In this document: positions 7,965-16,427 of the stretch, piece after piece
Layout: every line of letters begins with the position of its first letter
How positions within the stretch are numbered: position 1 is the stretch's first letter
Assembly: GCA_965208945.1 (NCBI GenBank)
Contig: OZ242366.1
Coordinates: 992,001-1,056,000, forward strand
Direction of reading: 5' to 3'
DNA length: 64,000 bases
DNA from: JAPPLB01 sp965208945
GTDB taxonomy: Bacteria > Acidobacteriota > Terriglobia > Bryobacterales > UBA6623
Translations under genes and position numbers: made by a program
Notes under the pieces: generated by a model
Databases searched by the model: none
What the model was told of the DNA's origin: nothing
The model's input: the letters and a program-made list of their open reading frames with translations, nothing else

Positions 7965-9020
7965 ATGATGCAGGCTCCATTGAGGTTCCTGCGGCCTAGC
8001 GCCGCCTTGTTTCTATTGATATTCGCCGTCCCCGGTCTGCACGGAGCGGACACGGTCATCCTCGACAACGGCGACCGGCTGACCGGTGAGCTCCAAAAGC
8101 TCGAAGAGAAAAAACTGTCGTTCAAGACCGACTATGCGGGCACGCTCAGCATCGAATGGGAGCACGTGAAAGAGCTCATCACCGAGGACAAGGTCGAGAT
8201 AGAACTCGAGAGCGGGCACATGGTTCGCGGCAGTTTCGAGCAGACCGGAGAAGAAATCGAGGTCGCCACCGAAGAGGAAGGAGTATTGACCGTCGAAGTC
8301 CCTGAGGTCGTCCGCATCAGGTTCTATGACGACAAGCTTCCGGGCTTCTTCGACATTCTCGAGGGCGCGGTGGACGTAGGTTTCAACTTCACTCGCGGCA
8401 ATTCCCGTTTGAACTCGTCTTCGCTGGGCCTCAGGGGTCAATACCGCAGGCCTAAATATCAGATCTCCGCAAGCGCCACATCGCTCTTTACCCGGCAGGA
8501 AGACTCCGAGCCCACAAGCCGCCAGACCGCCGACGCCCGCTACGATCGGTTCTTCAGCACCCGCCAGTTCGCCTTCGGCCTGCTCGGCCTGGAACGCAAT
8601 GACCGGCAGCGATTGAATCTGCGCTCACGGCTGGGCGGCGGCTACGGCTACAAGTTCCAGGACACCCAGACGACGCAATTCTCATTCCTCGGCGGCTTTA
8701 CCATCACCAACGAGCAATTTCAGGATGTGCCCGGAGCGGTTCCCGAGGTCGGAGCAAGCAGTGGCGAGGCCGTCGCCGGAATCGACTACCGCATCGAGTT
8801 GTTCGATGAGGTCGATGTCATCACGACGGTCTCCCTCATCCCCAACCTCGTGCAGACCGGGCGTTACCGCATCGAGTTCGACAGCACTGCGCGGATTCCC
8901 ATACTGGCGGGATTCAGTTGGAGCTTGAGCCTCTTCGATCGATTCGACAGCAACCCGCCCAGCGCGGGCGTGCAACGCAACGACTACGGTCTGGTGACCG
9001 CTGTAGGCTACGCCTTCTGA
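7965..9020 (+). CDS. DUF481 outer-membrane protein (YdiY-like)
   Basis: Starting at ATG 7965 the protein is about 351 aa. It has an N-terminal signal peptide (FLLIFAVPGLHGA), a small domain beginning DTVILDNGDRLTGEL, and a C-terminal beta-barrel that ends in F as expected for Bam-inserted proteins. The DUF481 family includes salt-induced outer-membrane proteins. An upstream ATG at 7926 lies inside the preceding element and would spoil the signal peptide, so I prefer 7965. The function is unknown beyond outer-membrane location. Confidence 0.75.
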   Translation: MMQAPLRFLRPSAALFLLIFAVPGLHGADTVILDNGDRLTGELQKLEEKKLSFKTDYAGTLSIEWEHVKELITEDKVEIELESGHMVRGSFEQTGEEIEVATEEEGVLTVEVPEVVRIRFYDDKLPGFFDILEGAVDVGFNFTRGNSRLNSSSLGLRGQYRRPKYQISASATSLFTRQEDSEPTSRQTADARYDRFFSTRQFAFGLLGLERNDRQRLNLRSRLGGGYGYKFQDTQTTQFSFLGGFTITNEQFQDVPGAVPEVGASSGEAVAGIDYRIELFDEVDVITTVSLIPNLVQTGRYRIEFDSTARIPILAGFSWSLSLFDRFDSNPPSAGVQRNDYGLVTAVGYAF

Positions 9021-9021
9021 C

Positions 9022-9215
9022 CCACAGATCTCACCACGCGGGGACACGAAAAGCGTCAGGGTCACGAATCACGAAACACGGCCTTTTCTCGAATCGCGGC
9101 CTTTTCGGTCCACTGGCCGTCAGGTATTTCCTCTGGAGCGAACCAGGCCCCCGCGAATGGTTTTCACGAAACACGAGACACGAAACACGAATCACGGCTT
9201 TTTTCGAATCTCGGC
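9022..9215 (+). repeat. Decayed copy of the miniature-element family
   Basis: TCTCACCACGCGG at about 9029-9041 keeps the left terminus, and CGAAACACGAGACACGAAACA at about 9168-9188 keeps the CGARWCA tract. The right end (CGGCCTGCTA) has lost its symmetry. It fills the space between two convergent genes. Confidence 0.55.
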
Positions 9216-9218
9216 CTG

Positions 9219-10136
9219 CTATCCCGCCGTCAGCGCCGATTTGCAGTACTCGAAGCACTTGCGAACTTCGGCCACCGTGTCTTCCCCCCGGTACTCGTAT
9301 TCGATATTGGCGGGGATCGGGTACTTCCTGTCGCGCAGCAGGTGCAGAACCTCGACGATCTTCGTGTCGCCTTCGCCGAAGGGCATGTTGTCGCCCTGAT
9401 CCCGTTTACGGTCCTTGACATGCAGGGTCAGGATGTCGGCGTGTTCCTTCTCGATGTACGAGACCGGGTCGAAGTTGGCGGCGGTGAAATGACCGATGTC
9501 CAGGTTGATGGCGATGAACTCGGAGGCGCCCATGCGGGCGGCGTCGAAGTCCTCCGGGCGGGCGAACTCGTTCTCGTGGATCCGGGAATGGTTGTGCATG
9601 CCCACCCGCATCTGGTGCTTCCTGGCGTAGGGATCGATCCTCTTGGCCGTCGTAACGTTCGATGACGCCGTAATGACCTTCGCGCCGAGCGCCTTGGCCA
9701 TCTCGAAACCCCGCTCGATCTCCGGCTCGGTGAAGTCGTCGCGGAAACTGTAGTTGAAGGCGTAGAGGTCGATCCCGGCATCCCTGAACTTCTTGCCGGC
9801 TTCTTCGAAGTGCGACAGGGGAGTCGTGAGCCGCCACTCGCGCAACTCTTCACGGTCCCTCTGCACGCCGTCATTCCGCTCCAGGTGGCCGGAGAACATC
9901 TCGCACTCGCCGAATCCGATTTCGGCCATCCCGGCAATCGCTTCGTCCATCGACCGGTCGCGGAAGCTGTAGCTCTGCACGCCGATGCGGACGCCCGCGA
10001 AGGTTGACTTGTGCCCGTCGTTCGGGCTGTCCTCCCTCGCCTCTTCCCCGCCCTCCGAACCGCAACCGGACAACAGCAGCCCGGAAAGACCTCCGGCGGC
10101 GCACCGCGAGAACTGCCTGCGTGTGAAACCCGGCAT
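9219..10136 (-). CDS. Tat-exported lipoprotein with xylose-isomerase-like TIM barrel
   Basis: From ATG 10136 the protein is 305 aa. The N-terminus TRRQFSRCAAGGLSGLLLSG followed by C combines a twin-arginine motif with a lipobox (LLSGC), so it is probably Tat-exported and lipidated. The body is a sugar phosphate isomerase/epimerase-type barrel (VGMHNHSRIHENEF, NLDIGHF, LTHVKDRKRD-like, EYEYRGED), with likely metal ligands among the conserved His/Asp/Glu. The start is preferred because GGGAGG lies upstream; a longer frame to 10220 lacks this. It is not in an operon with the formamidase-like gene, which has its own terminator. Confidence 0.8.
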   Translation of the reverse strand: MPGFTRRQFSRCAAGGLSGLLLSGCGSEGGEEAREDSPNDGHKSTFAGVRIGVQSYSFRDRSMDEAIAGMAEIGFGECEMFSGHLERNDGVQRDREELREWRLTTPLSHFEEAGKKFRDAGIDLYAFNYSFRDDFTEPEIERGFEMAKALGAKVITASSNVTTAKRIDPYARKHQMRVGMHNHSRIHENEFARPEDFDAARMGASEFIAINLDIGHFTAANFDPVSYIEKEHADILTLHVKDRKRDQGDNMPFGEGDTKIVEVLHLLRDRKYPIPANIEYEYRGEDTVAEVRKCFEYCKSALTAG

Positions 10137-10157
10137 GGGAACCTCCCTGACAAGGCG

Positions 10158-10190
10158 AAAAAAATCGGGCAGCCAACAGGAGCTGCCCGA
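10158..10190 (-). terminator. Rho-independent terminator of the formamidase-like gene
   Basis: On the minus strand a perfect 9-bp stem TCGGGCAGC/GCTGCCCGA with an 8-nt loop (10190-10165) is followed by seven T residues. It lies about 70 bp after the stop at 10259, and just upstream of the next leftward gene. Confidence 0.85.
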
Positions 10191-10258
10191 CAAGGGTTGA
10201 AGATGGAGTGTGGTGCCCATAAGATACCACTTCCCGGCCGCCGGCGTGAAAAGGCGGT

Positions 10259-11236
10259 TTACGGTGCGAACGGCTTCCCGGTCCTCTTGAGCGACTTCGG
10301 AATCCCGATCTGCAGGGTTACATAGGCCGTGTCATTGGGGAAACCGCGGCTGTTGAGCTTGCCGGCGGCATATCCGGGCAGGGCGTCGCCGATGGTCCCC
10401 ACGATCCGGTTGGCGTGCTCCGCGTTGGTGTCGTAGAGGTGCTCGACGAGCGCCACCGCTTCGGTCCATGCGATTTTGAGAGCGGTTTCCCAGTCAGCGG
10501 CGACACCGGTGGCGAACCATTTCTCGTCCGTCTCGACGACAACACCGCCGTTGGGAAAGTCCGGGCCGCGCTCGACCTTGATCGTCACGGTCATGTCGAT
10601 CTCGACACCGGTGCCGGTGAGCTCGCCATCCCCCTGATAGGCGTGCGTGTCGCCGATCGTGAGCAGACCCTTGTAGCGCTGGGCGCGGATGTAGACCGTG
10701 CTGCCGGCCTGCACCGAGTTCAGATCGAGGTTGCCGCCGTGGTTCCATGCCCCGCCCGGGTGGTTGATGCGCGGCTCGACCTGCACAATCCCGACCATGG
10801 GGCGCACCGGGACCACGAAATCGGGCGGGAAATGCAGCATCCCGTCCTTGATCGGAGCGACCCGGCGCAGGCTGCCGCGAAACGGCCCGCCGTTGTTGTA
10901 ATACCCGTAAGGCCCCGGCTGGGCATCGATGATGTGAATCGCCAGCCAATCGCCGGGTTTCACCCCTTCGATCTCGAACGGCCCGCCGCGGCGCGAATGG
11001 CGCCGTTCGCTCAATTCCGGCACCACGCCCGGTTCGAGGATGCTATCGAATCCTCCCGGGATCTCGATCACCACCGTTTCACCAAGCTGGATCGTGCCCC
11101 GAACCTGCCCCCGTTCGGGATCGTCGGGTCCGGAAAGATAGGGGGTCCGCGTAAAGCGGCGCGGCTCCTGGGCGCCGGCCGGCAGCGCGAATGTCACTGA
11201 TAGGGTTGTCAACAGGACGATGCGAGTCCAAGTCAT
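10259..11236 (-). CDS. Secreted acetamidase/formamidase-family protein
   Basis: This 325-aa protein has a cleavable signal peptide (LLTTLSVTFALPAGAQ) followed by an FmdA/AmdA fold: PGDWLAIHIIDAQPGP, a MVGIVQVEP-like segment, GGNLDLNSVQAGSTVYI and GDTHAYQGDGELTGTGVEID. The last two are hallmark segments of the family. The family hydrolyses short amides to ammonia and a carboxylate. Export to the periplasm is unusual for characterised formamidases, so the true substrate is uncertain. It is a single-gene unit ending in the terminator at 10158-10190. Confidence 0.85.
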   Translation of the reverse strand: MTWTRIVLLTTLSVTFALPAGAQEPRRFTRTPYLSGPDDPERGQVRGTIQLGETVVIEIPGGFDSILEPGVVPELSERRHSRRGGPFEIEGVKPGDWLAIHIIDAQPGPYGYYNNGGPFRGSLRRVAPIKDGMLHFPPDFVVPVRPMVGIVQVEPRINHPGGAWNHGGNLDLNSVQAGSTVYIRAQRYKGLLTIGDTHAYQGDGELTGTGVEIDMTVTIKVERGPDFPNGGVVVETDEKWFATGVAADWETALKIAWTEAVALVEHLYDTNAEHANRIVGTIGDALPGYAAGKLNSRGFPNDTAYVTLQIGIPKSLKRTGKPFAP

Positions 11237-11288
11237 TTGAGGTCCTCCGTGTTTCGAATCGAACGGCTTCGAGATGCGACCAAGATTC

Positions 11289-11398
11289 TAGCCTGCTTTG
11301 TTCACCAAGCGGAGAGTCGAAGTGCCTTCGAGTCACGCAATGCGAGTCTAGGCATCCAAGGTTTTTCCCGAAACACGAGACACGAAACACGGCTTTCA
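11289..11398 (+). repeat. Decayed copy of the miniature-element family
   Basis: TAGCCTGCTTTGTTCACCA at 11289-11307 keeps the left end, and a CGAAACACGAGACACGAAACA tract lies at about 11371-11391. The right terminus is missing. It lies just upstream of the formamidase-like gene, in the opposite orientation. Confidence 0.55.
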
Positions 11399-11779
11399 AG
11401 TCCGTTCAGTTCGCCGTTGTGGCGCGTGGGGCGCACCGCCAGGAACCGCCGGCCGAGGCGTCGAACCTCTGTTAAATCAATGCTTTCCGGCCCTCTGCTT
11501 CCAATTTTTTTGAGGCAATCTGTTGCGCACAAGTGCAGATGAGGGGTACGGGTAAGTGCACAGGTCTGCGCGCCGTCAACCGTTGTGGATGGTCCTCACG
11601 ACGAGCGCCGTTCGCTGGGAAATCCTTGCCAAAGTGCGCGGAATCCCGTTTGCTTCAGGACAATGCTTAAAGCCAAGCCTCGCCGCCCTCCGGGCCGTTT
11701 CCGCTGGCGCCAACGGAAACGAACCCATGCCCGGAAAGGGGAACATTCTGCATTGCGTTGACAGTCCGGAGCCGTTTGA

Positions 11780-11807
11780 TTGACACTTCATCGATTGCTG
11801 TGATACC
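11780..11807 (+). promoter_or_regulatory. Candidate promoter of the nuo operon
   Basis: A perfect -35 box TTGACA (11780-11785) is followed after 16 bp by GATACC, a weak -10. It lies about 70 bp before nuoC. The preceding 11399-11779 shows no gene, no recognisable nuoA or nuoB remnant and no other structure I can support. Confidence 0.35.
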
Positions 11808-11875
11808 ACTTAGGTTCTCTTTCAGAGCTAGCGCCCGCCGTTGTCTTTTCGAACAGGCTTCGGGACCCGCACAAG

Positions 11876-12619
11876 ATGGACGAAGACAAGAAGCCTGAGG
11901 CGCAAACTCCACCCGCAGCAGCACAACCCAAAGCCGAGCCGGTGAAGGCCGCATCGGCCGAAGCTGCCTCTTCCGGAGCCGACAAGCCTTCCGGGACGGC
12001 GCCCGCTGCTGCGGCCAAGCCGCCCGCGGCAAGCCCTGGCGCCGCCGAGAAACCCGCCGCCCCGGCGCGACCTCCCCGCCCGAAGGTCCCGCCGAAGAAA
12101 GCTCCCGCCGTCATGGAGGTCGAGCCGTGGCAAGGGTCCCTCGTCGACGCACTCACCGAGCGGTTCGGCGATGCGATCAAGGAGTTCTCGACCTATCGCG
12201 GCCAGGATTTCCTCGTGGCCGACCTGGCCTCGGTCGCCTCGATCATCGAGTACTTGAAGCTGGAACAGGATTTCGATTACCTCGTCGATATCACCGCGGT
12301 CGACAACCCCGAGAAGGAAAAGCGGTTCGAAGTCATCTGGATCATCTATTCCTTCGCCAGGAACACGCGAATCCGGATCAAGGCATCCGCGGGCGAGGAC
12401 GAGAAACCGAACACGGTGACTACCGTCTACCGGACCGCCGACTGGCTGGAGCGAGAAGTCTTCGACATGTTCGGCATCGAGTTCGAAGGCCATCCGAACA
12501 TGACGCGCATCCTGCTGCCGGACGAGTGGCAGGGCCACCCCTTGCGCAAGGAATACTCCATCATCCAGCAGGACCAGGACTGGGTCCGCGAGAACCTGCA
12601 GATCGAGAGCGCTCAATAA
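11876..12619 (+). CDS. nuoC: NADH-quinone oxidoreductase subunit C
   Basis: This 247-aa protein is the 30-kDa-type subunit of complex I, in the peripheral arm. The conserved core begins near residue 82 and ends with the family signature WLEREVFDMFGIEFEGHPNM and GHPLRKEYSI. The first 80 residues are an Ala/Pro/Lys-rich low-complexity extension not found in most NuoC proteins. It is the first gene of the operon, and nuoA and nuoB are not upstream. The stop overlaps the nuoD start (TAATG). Confidence 0.95.
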   Translation: MDEDKKPEAQTPPAAAQPKAEPVKAASAEAASSGADKPSGTAPAAAAKPPAASPGAAEKPAAPARPPRPKVPPKKAPAVMEVEPWQGSLVDALTERFGDAIKEFSTYRGQDFLVADLASVASIIEYLKLEQDFDYLVDITAVDNPEKEKRFEVIWIIYSFARNTRIRIKASAGEDEKPNTVTTVYRTADWLEREVFDMFGIEFEGHPNMTRILLPDEWQGHPLRKEYSIIQQDQDWVRENLQIESAQ

Positions 12620-13734
12620 TGGCGACCTCTACGACGTTTCTCGACACCAACGAACTGGTCCTCAACATGGGGCCGCAACACCCTTCTACGCACGGCGTGT
12701 TGCGCGTGATCCTCAAGCTCGATGGCGAGAAGGTGATGGGGGCGGACTGTGTTATCGGCTACCTGCACCGCGGCGTCGAGAAGATCGCTGAAAATCGCAC
12801 CTACCAACAGTTCGCGCCCTATGTCGATCGCATGGACTATGTGGCGGCCGTTTCCAACGGCCTGGGCTACTGCCTGGCGGTGGAAACCCTCGGCGGGATT
12901 GAAGTTCCCGAGCGCGCACAATGCGTCCGAGTCATCCTGACCGAGTTGAACCGGATCGCGAGCCACCTGCTCTGGCTCGGGACGCACGCCCTCGACATCG
13001 GAGCGATGACACCGGTGTTCTACTGCTTCCGGGAGCGCGAAGAGGTCCTCAAGATCTTCGAGAAATACTGCGGAGCGCGCCTGACCACCCATGCGTTCCG
13101 CATCGGCGGCCTGCAGTACGAGACGTACGACACCTTCGAGAAGGATTGCCATGCCTTCTGCGACTGGTTCGAGAAGAAGGTCGACGAATACGAAGAGCTG
13201 CTGACGACCAACCGCATCTGGGTCGGCCGCACCAAGGGCGTCGGCATCCTCGATGCCGAGGCCTGCAAAGCCTACGGGGTGACGGGACCCGTGCTGCGGG
13301 CGGCGGGCGTCGAATGGGACCTGCGCAAGGCCCAGCCCTACTGTGGATACGAGAAATACGACTTCGACATCCCGACCTGCGCCAACGGCGACACCTATGA
13401 CCGCTACATCGTGCGGATGCAGGAGTTCCGTCAGTCGGTGCGGATCATCCGCCAAGCGGTCGACACCCTGCCCGAAGGCCCCATCAAGGGCAGGGTTTCC
13501 AAAGTATTCAAGCCACCGGTCGGCGAGGCCTACGAGTCGATCGAGGCTCCGAAAGGCGAGCTGGGCTATTACGTCGTGTCGGACGGCTCGACGCAGCCCT
13601 ACCGCCTGCGCGTGCGGCCGCCGTCGTTCGTGAATCTTCAGGCGCTCGATGAAATGTGCCGCGGCTGTCTGGTCGCCGACGTCGTGGCGATCATCGGCAC
13701 CATTGATATCGTGCTGGGAGAGGTGGACCGCTGA
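12619..13734 (+). CDS. nuoD: NADH-quinone oxidoreductase subunit D
   Basis: This 371-aa protein is the 49-kDa-type subunit that forms the quinone site together with NuoB. NMGPQHPSTHGVLR (near residue 14), GYLHRGVEKIAENRTY and PYVDRMDYVAA are textbook motifs, and the C-terminus (CRGCLVADVVAIIGTIDIVLGEVDR region) is complete. The ATG overlaps the nuoC stop. The open frame extends upstream through nuoC in another frame, but the family start is at 12619. Confidence 0.97.
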   Translation: MATSTTFLDTNELVLNMGPQHPSTHGVLRVILKLDGEKVMGADCVIGYLHRGVEKIAENRTYQQFAPYVDRMDYVAAVSNGLGYCLAVETLGGIEVPERAQCVRVILTELNRIASHLLWLGTHALDIGAMTPVFYCFREREEVLKIFEKYCGARLTTHAFRIGGLQYETYDTFEKDCHAFCDWFEKKVDEYEELLTTNRIWVGRTKGVGILDAEACKAYGVTGPVLRAAGVEWDLRKAQPYCGYEKYDFDIPTCANGDTYDRYIVRMQEFRQSVRIIRQAVDTLPEGPIKGRVSKVFKPPVGEAYESIEAPKGELGYYVVSDGSTQPYRLRVRPPSFVNLQALDEMCRGCLVADVVAIIGTIDIVLGEVDR

Positions 13735-13753
13735 GGCCCGTGAAACGACTCTG

Positions 13754-14932
13754 ATGGAAGAGATCCTCGACAACCCCTACCTGCAGCCGATCATCGCGAC
13801 CCTTCTGATCGTCGCGGTGTTCCCGCTGGTCGCCGGCTACATGGTGCTGGCCGAGCGCAAAGTGCTCGCGGATCTGCAGGTGCGGCTGGGACCGATGCGA
13901 GTAGGTCCGTACGGGTTCCTGCAGCCCTTGGCGGACGCTTTCAAGCTGATGCTCAAGGAGGACATCATTCCGGCCTCCTCCGATAAATGGATTTTCTGGG
14001 GCGCGCCCGTTCTCTCGACGTTCACTGCTTTGACGGCATTCTCCGTGATTCCCTTCAGCGACAAGTTCTACGTCGCCGACGTCAACATCGGGATCCTGTT
14101 CATCCTGGCGATGTCGTCGCTGGGCATTCTCGGATTGATCCTCGGCGGCTGGTCGTCGAACAGCAAATACTCCCTGCTCGGTGCGTTGCGCTCGGCGGCG
14201 CAGATGGTGAGTTATGAAGTGCCGCTGGGATTCACGACCGTCACCGCTCTCATGGTTGCCGAGACGCTGAGCATGCAGGGAATCGTACAGTCTCAGCTCG
14301 ACAAGGGTGTATGGATCGCATTCTCGAACTACGGCCTGATGCTGGTGCCGGCCGTGGTGTTCATCATCGCTGCCGTGGCCGAAACCAACCGTGCGCCGTT
14401 TGATTTGCCGGAAGCGGAATCCGAGATCGTCGCCGGCTTCCACACTGAATACAGCGGTTTCCGGTGGGCCCTCTTCTTCCTCGCTGAATACGCCAGCATC
14501 TTCGTGATCTGTGGAATTGCGGTCACGGTCTTCTTCGGCGGGTGGTTGCGGCCCTTCGCAAACGTTGGATTTCTGGAAACTCCGCTGAATGTCGCCTTTC
14601 CGATTCTTCTGTTCGTCGTGATCGGCGCCGGTTGCGCCCTTGGCGCGGCGCGAGTCACGCTGGCCTATGAGAAAGCCATCATGGGCGTCCTGGCCTTGGC
14701 GATGTTTCTGGTAGCCGGCTTGTTCGCCATCCCGATGATCAACGAGTTGATCATCGGATTCTTCTGGTTTCTCTTCAAGGTCCTGGTTTTCATCTACGTA
14801 TTCATTTGGGTGCGTGGAACGTTTCCACGATTCCGCTACGATCAGCTCATGCAGGTGGGCTGGAAGTACCTGATCCCCATTAGCATGGGGGGGCTGATCG
14901 TCAACGGGATCGTACTGTTGTTTACGTCGTGA
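13754..14932 (+). CDS. nuoH: NADH-quinone oxidoreductase subunit H
   Basis: This 392-aa membrane subunit connects the quinone site to the proton channels. AERKVLADLQVRLGPMRVGP near the N-terminus and AETNRAPFDLPEAESEIVAG are its signatures. About eight to nine hydrophobic helices are evident. It directly follows nuoD; the NADH-input subunits E, F and G that separate D and H in many bacteria are absent. The start at 13754 is chosen because the earlier in-frame ATG lies inside nuoD. Confidence 0.96.
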   Translation: MEEILDNPYLQPIIATLLIVAVFPLVAGYMVLAERKVLADLQVRLGPMRVGPYGFLQPLADAFKLMLKEDIIPASSDKWIFWGAPVLSTFTALTAFSVIPFSDKFYVADVNIGILFILAMSSLGILGLILGGWSSNSKYSLLGALRSAAQMVSYEVPLGFTTVTALMVAETLSMQGIVQSQLDKGVWIAFSNYGLMLVPAVVFIIAAVAETNRAPFDLPEAESEIVAGFHTEYSGFRWALFFLAEYASIFVICGIAVTVFFGGWLRPFANVGFLETPLNVAFPILLFVVIGAGCALGAARVTLAYEKAIMGVLALAMFLVAGLFAIPMINELIIGFFWFLFKVLVFIYVFIWVRGTFPRFRYDQLMQVGWKYLIPISMGGLIVNGIVLLFTS

Positions 14933-14952
14933 TGGGAGGATAGAATCAAGAT

Positions 14953-15408
14953 ATGAAAGAGCTTCTGAAAGCCGTTTTTCTCGTCGACCTCATCAAGGGA
15001 TTGGCGGTGACGTTCCGCAATCAGAAGCCATCGCTTATCTACACCGAGCAATACCCGAAAGAGCGGCCGCTTGTGGCCGAGCGTTACCGCGGCGCGCCGC
15101 GGCTGAACGTTCATCCCGACACGGATGAGACGCTGTGCATCGCCTGCAACCTGTGCGCTTTGGCGTGTCCCGAGCAACTGATCGTTGTCGGCGCCGAGCG
15201 CAACAAGGAGACGCGCCGTAAGGAACTGACCACGTTCACCTACGACGTGTCTCGCTGCATGTTCTGCGGGCTCTGCGAAGACGCCTGTCCGGTCGACGCT
15301 CTGGAGTTGACTCAGGATTTCGAGTTGGCCTCTTACACCCGGGAAGGCGCGATCTGGGATCGCCAGATGCTCGAAGAAGGCCCCCTTCCGACGGAGTACA
15401 AACACTAG
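14953..15408 (+). CDS. nuoI: NADH-quinone oxidoreductase subunit I
   Basis: This 151-aa ferredoxin-like subunit carries clusters N6a and N6b. It has two CxxCxxCxxxCP motifs, at residues 62/65/68/72 and 102/105/108/112. A ribosome site (GGGAGG) precedes the ATG. A 129-bp gap follows before nuoJ, in which I see no gene. Confidence 0.96.
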   Translation: MKELLKAVFLVDLIKGLAVTFRNQKPSLIYTEQYPKERPLVAERYRGAPRLNVHPDTDETLCIACNLCALACPEQLIVVGAERNKETRRKELTTFTYDVSRCMFCGLCEDACPVDALELTQDFELASYTREGAIWDRQMLEEGPLPTEYKH

Positions 15409-15537
15409 TTTCAAAGGTTGCTTCGGCACTGCCGGTCGGCCTGCAAGAGCGGCGAAGTTTCCAGCCCTTCGCCAGACGGTTTTGATGTATTCTGGGTAGC
15501 TCGTTTTTTTGAGAAGCCTCGCGGCTCCTGTTCAGTC

Positions 15538-16065
15538 ATGCAGCTAGACAGCATCCTGTTTTATCTCTTCGCCGTTCAGATCCTGTTCAGCGCCCTGATG
15601 ACGATCACGCGCCGTAACGTCGTGTACTCGGCGGTGTGGCTGATCAGCACTCTGGTAGGCGTCGCGGGCATCTACCTGCTGCAAGGCGCCGAGTTCCTGG
15701 CCGGCGTTCAGATCATCCTCTACATCGGCGGCATTACGGTCCTGTTCCTGTTTGTGATCATGCTGGTGCCGGTCAGCGAGGAGAGCAAGCAGCGGCGGTT
15801 CTCTTCCCAGTTGTGGGTCGTGTTGATCGTCGCGGTGCTGCTGACAGGCGAGTTGGGCTACTTCCTGTGGCAGGGCGCCGATTCGTTTCAGATGGGCGAG
15901 CCCACCCCGCCTGCCGAGATCGGGACGGTTACCACCAACTCCGAGCAGATCGGACAAGTCCTCTTCTCCGAGTACCTGCTGCCATTCGAGTTGGCCTCGA
16001 TCCTGTTGCTGGTGGCCATGATCGGTGCGGTCGTGATGGCTAAAGCACGGCCGGGAGAGGAATAG
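15538..16065 (+). CDS. nuoJ: NADH-quinone oxidoreductase subunit J
   Basis: This 175-aa five-helix membrane subunit carries FLAGVQIILYIGGITVLFLF, which contains the pi-bulge region of TM3, and then VIMLVP. The start at 15538 is taken by comparison with the family, since the frame is open for 40 codons further upstream without homology. Confidence 0.93.
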   Translation: MQLDSILFYLFAVQILFSALMTITRRNVVYSAVWLISTLVGVAGIYLLQGAEFLAGVQIILYIGGITVLFLFVIMLVPVSEESKQRRFSSQLWVVLIVAVLLTGELGYFLWQGADSFQMGEPTPPAEIGTVTTNSEQIGQVLFSEYLLPFELASILLLVAMIGAVVMAKARPGEE

Positions 16066-16093
16066 GCGCAGGGCGCATTCGAGTCAAGACAAG

Positions 16094-16393
16094 ATGCCGG
16101 TAACACACTACTTGGTGCTCAGCATGGCGCTGTTGATTATCGGGACGGTCGGCGTCCTGACGCGCCGCAACATCATCGTCATCTTGATGTCGATCGAACT
16201 GATCCTCAATGCGGTGAACATCAATCTTGTCGCGTTCTCCGATTACCTGCAGAACATCAACGGCCAGGTGTTTACGATCTTCGTGATCACCGACGCCGCT
16301 GCCGAGGCGGCAGTGGGCCTGGGCATCCTGATCGCTCTGTTCCGGAACAAGGAAACCGTGCACGCTGACGAGATCGACATCCTTCGGTGGTAG
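16094..16393 (+). CDS. nuoK: NADH-quinone oxidoreductase subunit K
   Basis: This 99-aa three-helix subunit is homologous to MrpC. It shows LTRRNIIVILMSIELILNAV, with the membrane glutamate of TM2, and VFTIFVITDAAAEAAVGLGI, with the second glutamate in TM3. Its length is exactly typical. It lies 28 bp after nuoJ. Confidence 0.96.
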   Translation: MPVTHYLVLSMALLIIGTVGVLTRRNIIVILMSIELILNAVNINLVAFSDYLQNINGQVFTIFVITDAAAEAAVGLGILIALFRNKETVHADEIDILRW

Positions 16394-16427
16394 GTGTCTT
16401 GAAGAGTTGAAACGAAGCTGAAGTCAA